From Microbacterium esteraromaticum (GTDB lineage Bacteria > Actinomycetota > Actinomycetes > Actinomycetales > Microbacteriaceae), in contig NZ_FUKO01000019.1 of the NCBI RefSeq assembly GCF_900163815.1, forward strand, positions 496,001 to 560,000: a stretch of DNA of 64,000 nucleotides, in the 5' to 3' direction. This document shows positions 1 through 8,076 of this stretch, in pieces. The notes under the pieces were generated by a model. That model searched no databases, was not told where the DNA came from, and saw only the letters and a list, made by a program, of their open reading frames with translations. The position numbers and the translations under genes are program-made. The stretch's first letter is position 1. Each line of letters begins with the position of its first letter.

Positions 1-116
1 AGATGGTCTCGATGCGCGGCACTGACATCGTGCGGGTGCCGTTCGCCGAAGCGCTGGTCGAGCTCAACACGGTGCCGCTCGCTCGCTACGAGGAGGCGTC
101 CGCGCTCTTCGGGTGA
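1..116 (+). CDS. pfkA: ATP-dependent 6-phosphofructokinase, C-terminal fragment
   Basis: The window opens inside a gene whose last 37 codons read from position 3 to a TGA at 114-116. The tail contains RGTDIVRVPFAEAL and then NTVPLARYEEASALFG, which matches the end of actinobacterial 6-phosphofructokinases (GTDIVRVP, then a TVP..RY.EA..FFG/LFG ending). The family phosphorylates fructose-6-phosphate in glycolysis. Only the extreme C-terminus is visible, so the identification rests on recognising this tail and the active site cannot be checked. Confidence 0.75.
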   Translation, partial: MVSMRGTDIVRVPFAEALVELNTVPLARYEEASALFG

Positions 117-187
117 GCCCGCGCAGCATCCGCCTCGGGCGGGTATCGGAGCCCCGCATCCGCCACTAGTGCTCGCAGCAGCGGAGT

Positions 188-240
188 GCGTCCCAGAAAA
201 GGCCGGTTGGTTTCCGCAGCACCAGCCATTTGTGGGACAC
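188..240. repeat. Imperfect palindrome related to the 1339-1452 repeats
   Basis: The left arm GTCCCAGAAAAGGCCGGTTG (190-209) pairs with the right arm at 220-240, whose reverse complement reads GTGTCCCACAAATGGCTGGTG. About 18 of 22 aligned positions agree. The right arm also matches the outer arm of the repeat at 1427-1452 at about 15 of 20 positions. It lies between the 3' ends of pfkA and the DUF559 gene. It could act as a terminator, but its relation to the repeat beyond the other end of the same gene suggests a mobile-element relic. Confidence 0.55.
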
Positions 241-244
241 GCTG

Positions 245-1237
245 TCAACCGCGTCCCGGACGCCATCCTGCGTCGAACAGCGCGACGGCTACCTTGTCGA
301 CGGCGATCTGCGGATCCGGTCGTAGATGGTGGCTGAGGATGCGCACATGCTGCCAGTGTTGCGCCCGAATTGCATCCCAACGATCGGCATCCTTGGCGAA
401 TTGACCGGCCTCCGCGTGACCCCGGCCGTCGTACTCCGGCGCCACTCGGTATTTCGGATAGGCGAGATCGAGCCGTGCGACGAAGCGGCCGCTGTCGTCC
501 ACCAGGTTCATGTTCAGAACTGGCTCGGGGAGGCCTGCGCGCGTCAGCACCAGCCGCAATCGGCTCTCCTCCGAGCTTTCCGATCCCGAGCGGATCTCCT
601 GCAGGGCGGCTCGCAGCAGCCTGCGCACATCGCCTGCCTCGGCGACTTCGCGGCGCAGGTCGTCGAGGGTGACCAACCGTCGCCGGGGGTGGATGAGGAA
701 GTCGCCGGCGACGATCAGGTCATCCAGGCCCCATTGCGAGGCCGATTGACGCCACATGCGCGCCGGGTGCTCGATCGGCAGTCCGCCAGCTCGCCAGCGG
801 GCCGACTCTCGTGCCTGAAGGCGATGTCCCCGGACACCGTTCCGACGGGGGAGCGGATGCGGGCGCCGAACGGACACGTGCACCTCACGTCGGTCGGTGG
901 TCGTGTATGGCAGGGGACAGCCCAGGACAGCGAGTCCCGTCTCGTGGCTCAGGAATTGATGAGGGGTGAACGCTACGACGTAGCCCTCGATATCGTCGCG
1001 CAGACGAGTCGAGAGGCGCTGCATCCGCTGAGTGGGTGTGAGGTTGTCCTGATCGCTCCCTCCCTCAGCATCCGCTGCTTCCTCCTTGCTGCGGATTCGC
1101 CGGACGCCACGGGTCGGTGACGAGAGATCAGCAGCCCGCAGACGAGATCGCGCAATGCCGGCCTCGCGGGCCCGCGCGACATGGAAGGGGCCATCGACGA
1201 AGTCATCGGGAAGCGGCTGCCGGCGAGTCATCCCCAT
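245..1237 (-). CDS. AbiEi-like / DUF559 endonuclease-fold protein
   Basis: A 330-residue protein. The N-terminus (about residues 15-50, FHVARAREAGIARSRLRAAD... RGVRR) resembles the winged-helix start of AbiEi-type antitoxin proteins. The C-terminus (about 225-330) has the DUF559/Vsr-like layout, with EYDGRGH at residue 268 and a following DADRWDAIRAQHWQHVRI, as in PD-(D/E)XK nuclease-fold proteins common in Microbacteriaceae. The function of these proteins is not established and nuclease activity is not shown. The ATG at 1237 has GGTGAG just upstream; an in-frame ATG at 1231 is the alternative. Related palindromic repeats lie beyond both ends, suggesting a mobile or duplicated unit. Confidence 0.8.
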   Translation of the reverse strand: MGMTRRQPLPDDFVDGPFHVARAREAGIARSRLRAADLSSPTRGVRRIRSKEEAADAEGGSDQDNLTPTQRMQRLSTRLRDDIEGYVVAFTPHQFLSHETGLAVLGCPLPYTTTDRREVHVSVRRPHPLPRRNGVRGHRLQARESARWRAGGLPIEHPARMWRQSASQWGLDDLIVAGDFLIHPRRRLVTLDDLRREVAEAGDVRRLLRAALQEIRSGSESSEESRLRLVLTRAGLPEPVLNMNLVDDSGRFVARLDLAYPKYRVAPEYDGRGHAEAGQFAKDADRWDAIRAQHWQHVRILSHHLRPDPQIAVDKVAVALFDAGWRPGRG

Positions 1238-1338
1238 ATCTCACCCGGTCGGCACGGCGGTCCGGTACCGGATCCCCACGAACTGTGCACAAGCTGCGAC
1301 GACCCGCCATTGTGCAGGAGGAAGGAGATCCGTGTCCC

Positions 1339-1389
1339 TGTCTCAGTAGTGGCGGCTCACCGTGCCGACCACTCGCCAGTGCTGAGACA
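1339..1389. repeat. Palindromic repeat B1 (TGTCTCAG ends)
   Basis: TGTCTCAG at 1339-1346 is inverted as CTGAGACA at 1382-1389. The arms continue as AGTGGCG on the left and CGCCAGTG on the right, with interruptions. It is the first of two adjacent hairpins upstream of the DUF559 gene. Confidence 0.55.
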
Positions 1390-1407
1390 TGCCGAGGGAG
1401 TCGGGCC

Positions 1408-1452
1408 AGAAGTGGCGGGTGCGCGGTGAGCACACCCACCACTTCTGAGACA
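1408..1452. repeat. Palindromic repeat B2, with a third TGTCTCAG end
   Basis: AGAAGTGGCGGGTG (1408-1421) pairs with CACCCACCACTTCT (1433-1446) with a single mismatch. The right arm continues into CTGAGACA (1445-1452), which is inverted relative to the TGTCTCAG at 1339. The outer ends at 1339 and 1452 thus form terminal inverted repeats of a 114-bp unit resembling a miniature inverted-repeat element. No transposase is present. It may also terminate transcription of the downstream end of the peptidase gene. Confidence 0.55.
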
Positions 1453-1488
1453 TGCCGCGGATGCAGGGGAGCGGCGCGCGCGCCGAGG

Positions 1489-3594
1489 CTAATCGGCGAG
1501 ACCGAAGACGTCCAGCATCCACGCGATTTCGAACGCGCGTTCGCGCCAGGCGTTGTAGCGACCGCTGACGCCGCCGTGACCAGCTGACATCTCGCACTTC
1601 ATGATCACGTCGGCAGCGCCCGCCTCGCGCAGCCGCGCGACCCATTTGGCCGGCTCCACGTACAGCACGCGCGTGTCGTTCAGCGATGTCATCGCGAGGA
1701 TGCGGGGATACGCCACACCATCGCGCACGTTCTCGTACGGCGTGTACGACTTCATGTACGCGTAGACATCGGCGTCGTGCAGCGGGTCGCCCCACTCGTC
1801 CCACTCCACCACGGTCAGCGGCAGCGACGGGTCGAGGATCGAGGTGAGCGCGTCGACGAACGGCACGGCGGCGAGGATGCCGGCGAACAGCTCGGGTGCG
1901 ATATTCGCCACAGCGCCCATCAGCAGACCGCCAGCGCTGCCACCCTCGGCGATCATCCGGTCAGGGGTGGTGACGCCGGTGTCGATCAGATGCTGCGCGC
2001 AGGCGACGAAGTCGGTGAAGGTGTTGCGCTTGTTCAGCTCCTTGCCGTCCTCGTACCAGTGGCGTCCCATCTCGCCGCCGCCGCGCACGTGCGCGACCGC
2101 GAAGACGACGCCGCGGTCGAGCATCGACAGTCGCATCATCGAGAAGCCCGGGTCGATCGAGTGTTCGTAGGCCCCGTATCCGTACAGGTGCACCGGCCGG
2201 ACAGATGCGCCGGGTTCACCGAAGGAGCGCTTCCAGACGAGAGAGATCGGCACCAGCACGCCGTCGGATGCTGTCGCCCACACCCGCCGCTGGCCGTACT
2301 CGGCCGCGTCATAGCCGCCGAGTACCGCAAGCTGCTTGCGCACGTGCTTCTCACCGGTCGCGACTTCGAGATCGAGCACGGTCGACGGTGTGACGAACGA
2401 GGTGTACCCCATTCGCAGGAACGGAGTGTGCCATTCCGGGTTGCCGCTGAAGTACGCCTCGAACAGCGGCTCGTCGAAACCGATCTCGTCGAGGATGCCG
2501 GTCTTGATGTCCATGACCGCGGTGCGCGACAGACCCTCTCGGCGGTATTCGACGGTCGCGAAGTCGCGGAAGCAGTCCACATCGAGGATCCGGCGGCCAG
2601 CGGTGTGCTCCAGCAGCATCTGGCGCGCACCCTGCGGGTCCGTCGCCGCCACCGATATCAACTCGAAATCGAGAGCATTCTCGTTGTGCAGGATCAGCAG
2701 ACGATCCTCGCCGTCGACGACGGCGTGATCGACTGAGTATTCGACCCCGTCGCGACGCGGCCACACCACGAGCGGCTCACCAGTCACATCGGCGAGATCC
2801 ACCAGCAGCTCTTCGCTGGTGATCTTCGAGCCGAGACCGATCACCAGGTACCGCTTGCTGCGGGTGATCCCCGCACCGAGCCAGAACCGCTCGTCCGGTT
2901 CGTGGAACAGCTGCACATCGGCATCCGGAGCCGTGCCGATCCGATGCAGCCAGAGGGTGTCCGGCCGCCACGCCTCATCACGCGTCGTGTACAGAATGCT
3001 CGAGCCATCGGGGGTGAAGAACGCCTGAGCGGTGTTGTCGACGACGTCTGAGAGCGTCTCACCGGAGACGAGATCGCGCACGTGCACGGTGTACACCTCG
3101 GATCCTTCGACATCGACCGACCACAGCAGGCGCGTGCCATCGTCTGACACATCGAACGCGCCGAGCGAGAAGAACTCGTGGCCTTCGGCTTCGATATTGC
3201 CGTCCAGAAGGATCTGCTCACCGGGAACCGGAACACCAGGTTCAAGTACCGGGGGAGTCCAGTCGTCGCTCGCCACCGGGGTACGGCACTGGATGCCGTA
3301 TTGCGCGCCCTCTACGGTGCGCCCGTAGAACCACCAATCGCCTCGGCGGGTCGGCACGGAAAGATCCGTCTCCTGCACGCGTGCCTTGACCTCGTCGAAC
3401 AGCTGCTCGCGCAGCGACGCGAGATGCGCGGTTCTGGTTTCTGCATAGGCGTTCTCTGACTCGAGGTGCTCGACGACCTCAGGATCCTCCTTGACACGGA
3501 GCCATTCGTAGGCGTCTTCGAAAGTATCGCCATGGTGGGTGCGTGTGGTGGGACGTCGGCCTGCAACGGGCGGCTGGATGCTGGAATCGCTCAC
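1489..3594 (-). CDS. ptrB: S9 family peptidase, oligopeptidase B-like
   Basis: A 701-residue serine peptidase, the usual length for oligopeptidase B / prolyl oligopeptidases, which cut short peptides in the cytosol. The N-terminal part (to about residue 410) has the beta-propeller-type sequence of the family. The C-terminal alpha/beta-hydrolase domain has the nucleophile in GGSAGG (Ser553), Asp640 in LNDTR and His673 in SAGHGG. No signal peptide is evident. The reading frame stays open upstream to 4077, but that extension is low-complexity. The GTG at 3594 is preferred because TAGCGT ends 7 nt upstream, the leaderless arrangement seen throughout this window, and because it gives family length. 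Preference for basic residues is inferred from the subfamily. Confidence 0.88.
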   Translation of the reverse strand: MSDSSIQPPVAGRRPTTRTHHGDTFEDAYEWLRVKEDPEVVEHLESENAYAETRTAHLASLREQLFDEVKARVQETDLSVPTRRGDWWFYGRTVEGAQYGIQCRTPVASDDWTPPVLEPGVPVPGEQILLDGNIEAEGHEFFSLGAFDVSDDGTRLLWSVDVEGSEVYTVHVRDLVSGETLSDVVDNTAQAFFTPDGSSILYTTRDEAWRPDTLWLHRIGTAPDADVQLFHEPDERFWLGAGITRSKRYLVIGLGSKITSEELLVDLADVTGEPLVVWPRRDGVEYSVDHAVVDGEDRLLILHNENALDFELISVAATDPQGARQMLLEHTAGRRILDVDCFRDFATVEYRREGLSRTAVMDIKTGILDEIGFDEPLFEAYFSGNPEWHTPFLRMGYTSFVTPSTVLDLEVATGEKHVRKQLAVLGGYDAAEYGQRRVWATASDGVLVPISLVWKRSFGEPGASVRPVHLYGYGAYEHSIDPGFSMMRLSMLDRGVVFAVAHVRGGGEMGRHWYEDGKELNKRNTFTDFVACAQHLIDTGVTTPDRMIAEGGSAGGLLMGAVANIAPELFAGILAAVPFVDALTSILDPSLPLTVVEWDEWGDPLHDADVYAYMKSYTPYENVRDGVAYPRILAMTSLNDTRVLYVEPAKWVARLREAGAADVIMKCEMSAGHGGVSGRYNAWRERAFEIAWMLDVFGLAD

Positions 3595-3601
3595 TCGCTC
3601 A

Positions 3602-3607
3602 ACGCTA
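3602..3607 (-). promoter_or_regulatory. -10 box of the S9 peptidase (leaderless)
   Basis: TAGCGT on the minus strand, 7 nt before the GTG at 3594. It decides the start. Confidence 0.55.
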
Positions 3608-3744
3608 CCCGAGGCGAGTTGACCGGGTGGAGGAGGGGTGGGAGGATTCACACGGGCCCGGAAACGGAAAACGAACCCACGGTGAACTCTTCGTTCGTCA
3701 CGCCGACTTCGGCACTTCCCTGGTAGATCCAACGAAAGAGAACG

Positions 3745-5208
3745 GTGGAAACCGCAGCCCTCATCGTCGTGCTGGTCATCGCGCTGGCATTGTTCTTCGA
3801 CTTCACCAATGGATTCCACGACACCGCGAACGCGATGGCGACGCCGATCGCGACCGGAGCCCTCAAGCCCAAGACGGCTGTGCTGCTTGCGGCGCTGCTC
3901 AATCTGGTCGGCGCGTTCCTCTCGACGGAGGTGGCCAAGACCGTATCCGGTGGCATCGTCCGAGAATCCGAGATCAGTCATGCGATCCTGCCCCAGTTGA
4001 TCTTCGCCGGTCTCATCGGCGCGATCACCTGGAACATGCTGACCTGGTTGCTTGGCCTGCCGTCCAGCTCCTCGCACGCACTCTTCGGTGGCCTCATCGG
4101 CGCCACCCTCGTGGGAGTCGGCGCGTCAGGCATCGACTTCGGGGTCGTCCTGTCGAAGGTCATCCTGCCGGCTCTGATCGCTCCGCTGACAGCGGGAATC
4201 ATCGCGTACCTCGCGACAAAGATCGCCTATTCCATTACGCGGCGATACGACGGCAAACCGGATGGCCGTGACTGCTTCCGCTGGGGACAGATCTTCACCT
4301 CATCGCTGGTGGCTCTGGCGCACGGCACCAACGACGCGCAGAAGACGATGGGTGTCATCACCCTCGCACTGATCACCGTCGGCTGGCAGACCGGCGACCC
4401 GACCAGCGAGGACTTCCACAACCCCGAGTTCTGGGTCATCGTCGCCTGTGCTTTCACGATCGCGCTCGGCACCTACCTCGGCGGCTGGCGCATCATCCGC
4501 ACGCTCGGCAAGGGACTGACCGAGGTCAAGCCCGCGCAGGGTTTCGCAGCCGAGAGCTCAACCGCAGCGACCATTCTCGCTTCCAGCGCGCTGGGCTTCG
4601 CCCTCTCGACGACGCAGGTCGCATCGGGCTCAGTCATCGGATCCGGCCTCGGTCGCCGCGGTTCCGTCGTGCGGTGGGGGACAGCGGGGCGCATCGCTGT
4701 CGGATGGCTGCTGACGCTTCCGGCCGCCGGCGCGGTCGGCGGTCTCGCCGCCTGGCTGGTCGTGCTCTGGGGCAATTGGGGCGTCGTGGTCGACGCGGTG
4801 ATCGCCGTCGTCATCATCGTCGGCCTGTTCCTGCGCTCGCGCCGCGACGCGGTGACAGCATCCAACGCGATGAGCAGCATCGCCAAGTCCGGCCAGGCCG
4901 TGGAAACCCCCGAGGTCCCTGGCCCCACGCGTCGCACCACGCGGATGGAGCTCGTCCGAGCGCTGGCTCGCGCAGAGCGCAAGGCCGACGAGGCAGAGCG
5001 GGCCGCACGCAAGGCCAAGAAGCTCAAGAAGTCCGGCGGCAGTCCCGCGGAGATCAAGGCGGCGCGCAAGGCCGCGCAGCGCGCGGCGGAGAAGTTCGCC
5101 GATGCGCAAGCGGCAGCGCAGGAGTGGGAGCTGCTCAGTGCGAGCCGGCGTGCGCGCGCTGAGCTTGCCGAATGGGAGATCTCGATCGAAGAGGAGGCTC
5201 CGCGATGA
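3745..5208 (+). CDS. pit: PiT-family inorganic phosphate transporter with charged C-terminal tail
   Basis: A 487-residue low-affinity phosphate permease. Both halves carry the PiT signature: GFHDTANAMATPIATGALKP near the N-terminus and ALAHGTNDAQKTMGVI in the middle. About ten hydrophobic segments fill residues 1-370. The last 90 or so residues (about 395-487) are unusual: a strongly charged Ala/Lys/Arg/Glu-rich stretch (AERKADEAERAARKAKKLKK...) predicted to be helical or coiled coil and cytosolic. The start is a GTG preceded by AAAGAG. The stop overlaps the ATG of the next gene (ATGA), so the two are probably translationally coupled. Confidence 0.92.
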   Translation: METAALIVVLVIALALFFDFTNGFHDTANAMATPIATGALKPKTAVLLAALLNLVGAFLSTEVAKTVSGGIVRESEISHAILPQLIFAGLIGAITWNMLTWLLGLPSSSSHALFGGLIGATLVGVGASGIDFGVVLSKVILPALIAPLTAGIIAYLATKIAYSITRRYDGKPDGRDCFRWGQIFTSSLVALAHGTNDAQKTMGVITLALITVGWQTGDPTSEDFHNPEFWVIVACAFTIALGTYLGGWRIIRTLGKGLTEVKPAQGFAAESSTAATILASSALGFALSTTQVASGSVIGSGLGRRGSVVRWGTAGRIAVGWLLTLPAAGAVGGLAAWLVVLWGNWGVVVDAVIAVVIIVGLFLRSRRDAVTASNAMSSIAKSGQAVETPEVPGPTRRTTRMELVRALARAERKADEAERAARKAKKLKKSGGSPAEIKAARKAAQRAAEKFADAQAAAQEWELLSASRRARAELAEWEISIEEEAPR

Positions 5209-5540
5209 GCGTCGACATCGACTGGGCGGCGTTCCTCAGCGTCTTCATCGCCGCGCTGATCGCCGCGACTCTGATCGTCGCACTCTATGCGACGGGGCTG
5301 CGGATGCTGGTGCGCGCCGGGCGCGCGCCGGTGGTCAGCCCAGCGGAGTTCACCGATGCGATCACGATCATCTCGGCGAAAGACATCCGCCGCGCCGAGA
5401 AGCAGGCGGCGAAAGCAGCGAAGAAGAGTCCGCTGACCCCCGCGCAGCGGATGTTCTCGCTCGTGATCGCATATGCCTGCTTCGCGCTGTGCGGTGCGGC
5501 CGTGATCACCGGCGTGCTCATCATCTTCTTCCACCACTGA
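5205..5540 (+). CDS. Small membrane protein coupled to the phosphate transporter
   Basis: A 111-residue protein with two hydrophobic segments (about 9-30 and 85-108). Between them is a polar stretch with a basic Lys/Ala-rich helix (KDIRRAEKQAAKAAKKS). Its ATG overlaps the pit stop by four bases. It matches no family I can name. The position and the similar basic helix in the pit tail suggest a partner subunit or stabiliser, which is inference. It ends just before a strong terminator. Confidence 0.8.
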   Translation: MSVDIDWAAFLSVFIAALIAATLIVALYATGLRMLVRAGRAPVVSPAEFTDAITIISAKDIRRAEKQAAKAAKKSPLTPAQRMFSLVIAYACFALCGAAVITGVLIIFFHH

Positions 5541-5570
5541 CGCACTGCCTGCGGTTGCAGGCAGTGCGTT
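5541..5570 (+). terminator. Rho-independent-type terminator after pit operon
   Basis: CGCACTGCCTGC (5541-5552) and GCAGGCAGTGCG (5557-5568) form a perfect 12-bp stem around a GGTT loop, directly after the stop codon. The T-run is short. Confidence 0.8.
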
Positions 5571-5576
5571 CGGTTC

Positions 5577-5582
5577 TAGGCT
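5577..5582 (+). promoter_or_regulatory. -10 box of metallophosphoesterase (leaderless)
   Basis: TAGGCT ends 6 nt before the ATG at 5589. Confidence 0.6.
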
Positions 5583-5588
5583 GGTCGC

Positions 5589-6497
5589 ATGTCAGCGCGC
5601 TACGCCTTCGGTCGACACGAGCCTGCTTCGCATGTCATCGTGCACGTCAGCGACCCGCACCTGCTCGCCGATGGTGCAGCGCTCGGCGGTCGTTACGACG
5701 TCGAAACCAACCTGGCACGCACTCTCCAGGCGATTCGCTCGGTGAATGTCCAGCCGGCGGCGATCGTCGTCACCGGCGATCTGGCCGACCTGGGTGAGCC
5801 CGAGGCGTACCAACGCCTGCGGAGAGCTGTCGAGCCGGCCGCCGATGAGCTCGGCTGTCCGCTGATCTGGGTGGCGGGAAACCATGATGAGCGCCCGGCG
5901 CTGCGCGAGAACCTCCTTGATCTGCCGCCGACGGAAGAGCCCGTCACGGGGGTGTGGGATCTGAGCGGTCTGCGTCTGATCGCGCTCGACACGAGCGTGC
6001 CCGGGTGGCACCACGGCGACCTCGATGTCGATCAGCTCGAGTGGCTGCGCGATCTGCTGCGCGAGCCGGCACCGCACGGCACTCTGCTGGCGATGCACCA
6101 TCCGCCTCTGCCCAGTCACGTGCCGCTGTTCGACATCCTGGAGCTGCAGCATCAGGAAGAGCTCGCAGACATCATCCGTGGAACCGACGTGCGCGGCATC
6201 CTGGCCGGGCACCTGCACTATTCTTCGCATGGCACGTTCGCCGGCATCCCGGTCAGCGTGGCGTCCGCCACCTGCTACACGATGAACGTCGCGCTGCCGG
6301 CGGCCGAGGTCAATGGCATGGATGCTGCGCAGTCGTTCCAACTCGTGCACGTGCATCCTGGCACGATCACGCACACCGTGGTGCCGGTGACGGATGCTCG
6401 CACCGGCGACTACTTCTCACCCGAGTGGGCCGAGCGAATGGCCCAGCTGTCACCAGAGGAGCGACGCGAAGCGTTCTCTCGAAAGCCACCGCGCTGA
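5589..6497 (+). CDS. Metallophosphoesterase, CpdA-like
   Basis: A 302-residue calcineurin-like phosphoesterase. The metal-binding blocks appear in order: VSDPHL (Asp22, His24), VTGDLAD, WVAGNHDERP, AMHHPP and LAGHLHY. This is the arrangement of class III cyclic-nucleotide phosphodiesterases (CpdA/Rv0805 type), which hydrolyse cAMP or other phosphodiesters using Fe/Mn. There is no signal peptide, so it is cytosolic. The substrate cannot be fixed from sequence. It is a single gene with its own leaderless-type promoter. Confidence 0.88.
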   Translation: MSARYAFGRHEPASHVIVHVSDPHLLADGAALGGRYDVETNLARTLQAIRSVNVQPAAIVVTGDLADLGEPEAYQRLRRAVEPAADELGCPLIWVAGNHDERPALRENLLDLPPTEEPVTGVWDLSGLRLIALDTSVPGWHHGDLDVDQLEWLRDLLREPAPHGTLLAMHHPPLPSHVPLFDILELQHQEELADIIRGTDVRGILAGHLHYSSHGTFAGIPVSVASATCYTMNVALPAAEVNGMDAAQSFQLVHVHPGTITHTVVPVTDARTGDYFSPEWAERMAQLSPEERREAFSRKPPR

Positions 6498-6503
6498 GCG
6501 GCG

Positions 6504-6509
6504 TAGACT
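6504..6509 (+). promoter_or_regulatory. Probable -10 box of aspA
   Basis: TAGACT about 50 nt before the aspA ATG, giving a short leader. No convincing -35 is seen. Confidence 0.4.
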
Positions 6510-6558
6510 GGACGCATCCCCCAAGATTCCTACTCGCCACTACCCACAAGGATGTGAC

Positions 6559-8019
6559 ATGGCCGCTGTTGAGCCAGCCCTGACCCGTACAGAGTCCGAT
6601 TCGATCGGGAGCATGGAAGTTCCGATCGAGGCGTATTGGGGCGTGCACACCGCCCGCGCCGAAGCGAACTTCCCGATCACGAAGCGGCCCATCTCGGTCT
6701 ACCCCGACCTGATTCGCGGCCTGGCGATGGTCAAGCAGGCCAGTGCCAGAGCGAACAAGGAGATCGGGGTCCTCGACGCCGAGCGCGCCGACCTGATCGA
6801 CCATGCATCCCAGCGCGTCATCGACGGCGAGTTCCACGACCAGTTCGTCGTCGGGGTCATCCAGGGCGGCGCTGGCACGTCGACGAACATGAACGCCAAC
6901 GAGGTCATCACCAACATCGCGCTGGAGATGGCAGGCCGTGAGAAGGGCGACTACGCATTCCTGTCGCCCATCGACCACACCAACCGCAGCCAGTCGACCA
7001 ATGACGTGTACCCGACAGCCATCAAGATCGGCCTGTCGCTGAATCTGCACACGCTGCTCGACGAGCTCGACCTGCTGCGCCGTTCGTTCCTGGCCAAGGC
7101 ATCCGAGTTCCACGACGTGCTGAAGGTCGGACGCACGCAGCTGCAGGATGCCGTGCCGATGACGCTCGGTCAGGAGTTCCACGGCTTCGCATCGACGCTC
7201 GGCTACGATCACACCCGCCTCACCGAGAACGCCTCGCTGCTGTTCGAGATCAACATGGGAGCCACGGCGATCGGCACCGGCATCACCACCCACCCGGGCT
7301 ACGCCGCGTCGGTCGTGCGTCACCTGCGCTCGATCTCCGGCCTTGACCTGCAGACGGCAGCCGACCTGGTGGAGTCCACCAGCGACACCGGTTCGTTCAT
7401 GTCCTTCTCGTCGAGCCTCAAGCGCAACGCGATCAAACTGTCGAAGATCTGCAACGACCTGCGGCTGCTGTCGTCGGGACCGCAGGCGGGGCTCAGCGAG
7501 ATCAACCTGCCCGCAATGCAGGCCGGCTCCAGCATCATGCCCGGCAAGGTCAACCCGGTGATCCCCGAGGTCGTCAACCAGGTCGCATTCGCCGTCGCGG
7601 GTGCCGACATGACCGTCACGATGGCAGTGGAAGGCGGCCAGCTGCAGCTGAACGCCTTCGAGCCGGTGATCGCTCACTCGATCTTCCAGTCGATCACCTG
7701 GATGCGTCAGGCGATGTGGACGCTGCGCGTGAATTGCGTCGATGGCATCACCGCCAATCGTGCGCGTCTGGGCGCGATGGTCGGCGCCTCGGTGGGTGTG
7801 GTCACCGCACTCACCCCGTTCATCGGCTATGCAGCATCCGCAGCTCTCGCGAAGACGGCGCTGCTCACCAACCGCAACGTCGCCGACCTGGTGGTCGAGG
7901 CCGGACTGATGTCTCGTGAAGAGGTCACGAAGCAGCTCTCGCCGGCCCGCCTCTCCGGGCTGGAGACGGTCACCGAAGCGATCCCGGTGATCGCCGTCGA
8001 AGACCTGCTCGAGTCCTGA
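6559..8019 (+). CDS. aspA: Aspartate ammonia-lyase
   Basis: A 486-residue enzyme of the aspartase/fumarase superfamily, converting aspartate to fumarate and ammonia. The superfamily signature GSSIMPGKVNP lies at residues 323-333, and the N-terminal GSMEVPIEAYWGVHTARAE segment and TSTNMNANEV match aspartases. Fumarase C is the main alternative, but the motif set and length fit aspartase better. The ATG at 6559 follows AAGGA (6548-6552). The frame extends further upstream into the preceding gene, but without a ribosome site. A strong terminator follows. Confidence 0.9.
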   Translation: MAAVEPALTRTESDSIGSMEVPIEAYWGVHTARAEANFPITKRPISVYPDLIRGLAMVKQASARANKEIGVLDAERADLIDHASQRVIDGEFHDQFVVGVIQGGAGTSTNMNANEVITNIALEMAGREKGDYAFLSPIDHTNRSQSTNDVYPTAIKIGLSLNLHTLLDELDLLRRSFLAKASEFHDVLKVGRTQLQDAVPMTLGQEFHGFASTLGYDHTRLTENASLLFEINMGATAIGTGITTHPGYAASVVRHLRSISGLDLQTAADLVESTSDTGSFMSFSSSLKRNAIKLSKICNDLRLLSSGPQAGLSEINLPAMQAGSSIMPGKVNPVIPEVVNQVAFAVAGADMTVTMAVEGGQLQLNAFEPVIAHSIFQSITWMRQAMWTLRVNCVDGITANRARLGAMVGASVGVVTALTPFIGYAASAALAKTALLTNRNVADLVVEAGLMSREEVTKQLSPARLSGLETVTEAIPVIAVEDLLES

Positions 8020-8030
8020 GCCGGCTGTGA

Positions 8031-8069
8031 AGAGGGCGCCTTCCGCGAAACCCCCGGAAGGCGCCCTCT
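8031..8069. terminator. Bidirectional terminator between aspA and the FAH gene
   Basis: GAGGGCGCCTTCCG (8032-8045) pairs perfectly with CGGAAGGCGCCCTC (8055-8068). It serves two convergent genes. Confidence 0.85.
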
Positions 8070-8076
8070 CTCGTGA

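Noticed and set aside
188-1452. A complete insertion sequence around the DUF559 gene
   Set aside because: No transposase is encoded and no target-site duplication could be established, so only repeats are annotated.
3595-4077. An N-terminal extension of the S9 peptidase by about 160 residues
   Set aside because: Low-complexity, overlaps the opposing pit gene, has no ribosome site, and exceeds family length; the leaderless GTG at 3594 fits better.
4473-5537. A 354-codon minus-strand frame opposite the pit tail
   Set aside because: Antisense to two overlapping genes; Ser/Ala/Arg-rich with no motif.
6559-8019. Fumarase C as the identity of the aspartase gene
   Set aside because: The GSSIMPGKVNP motif is shared, but the N-terminal segment and length fit aspartase better; not fully excluded.
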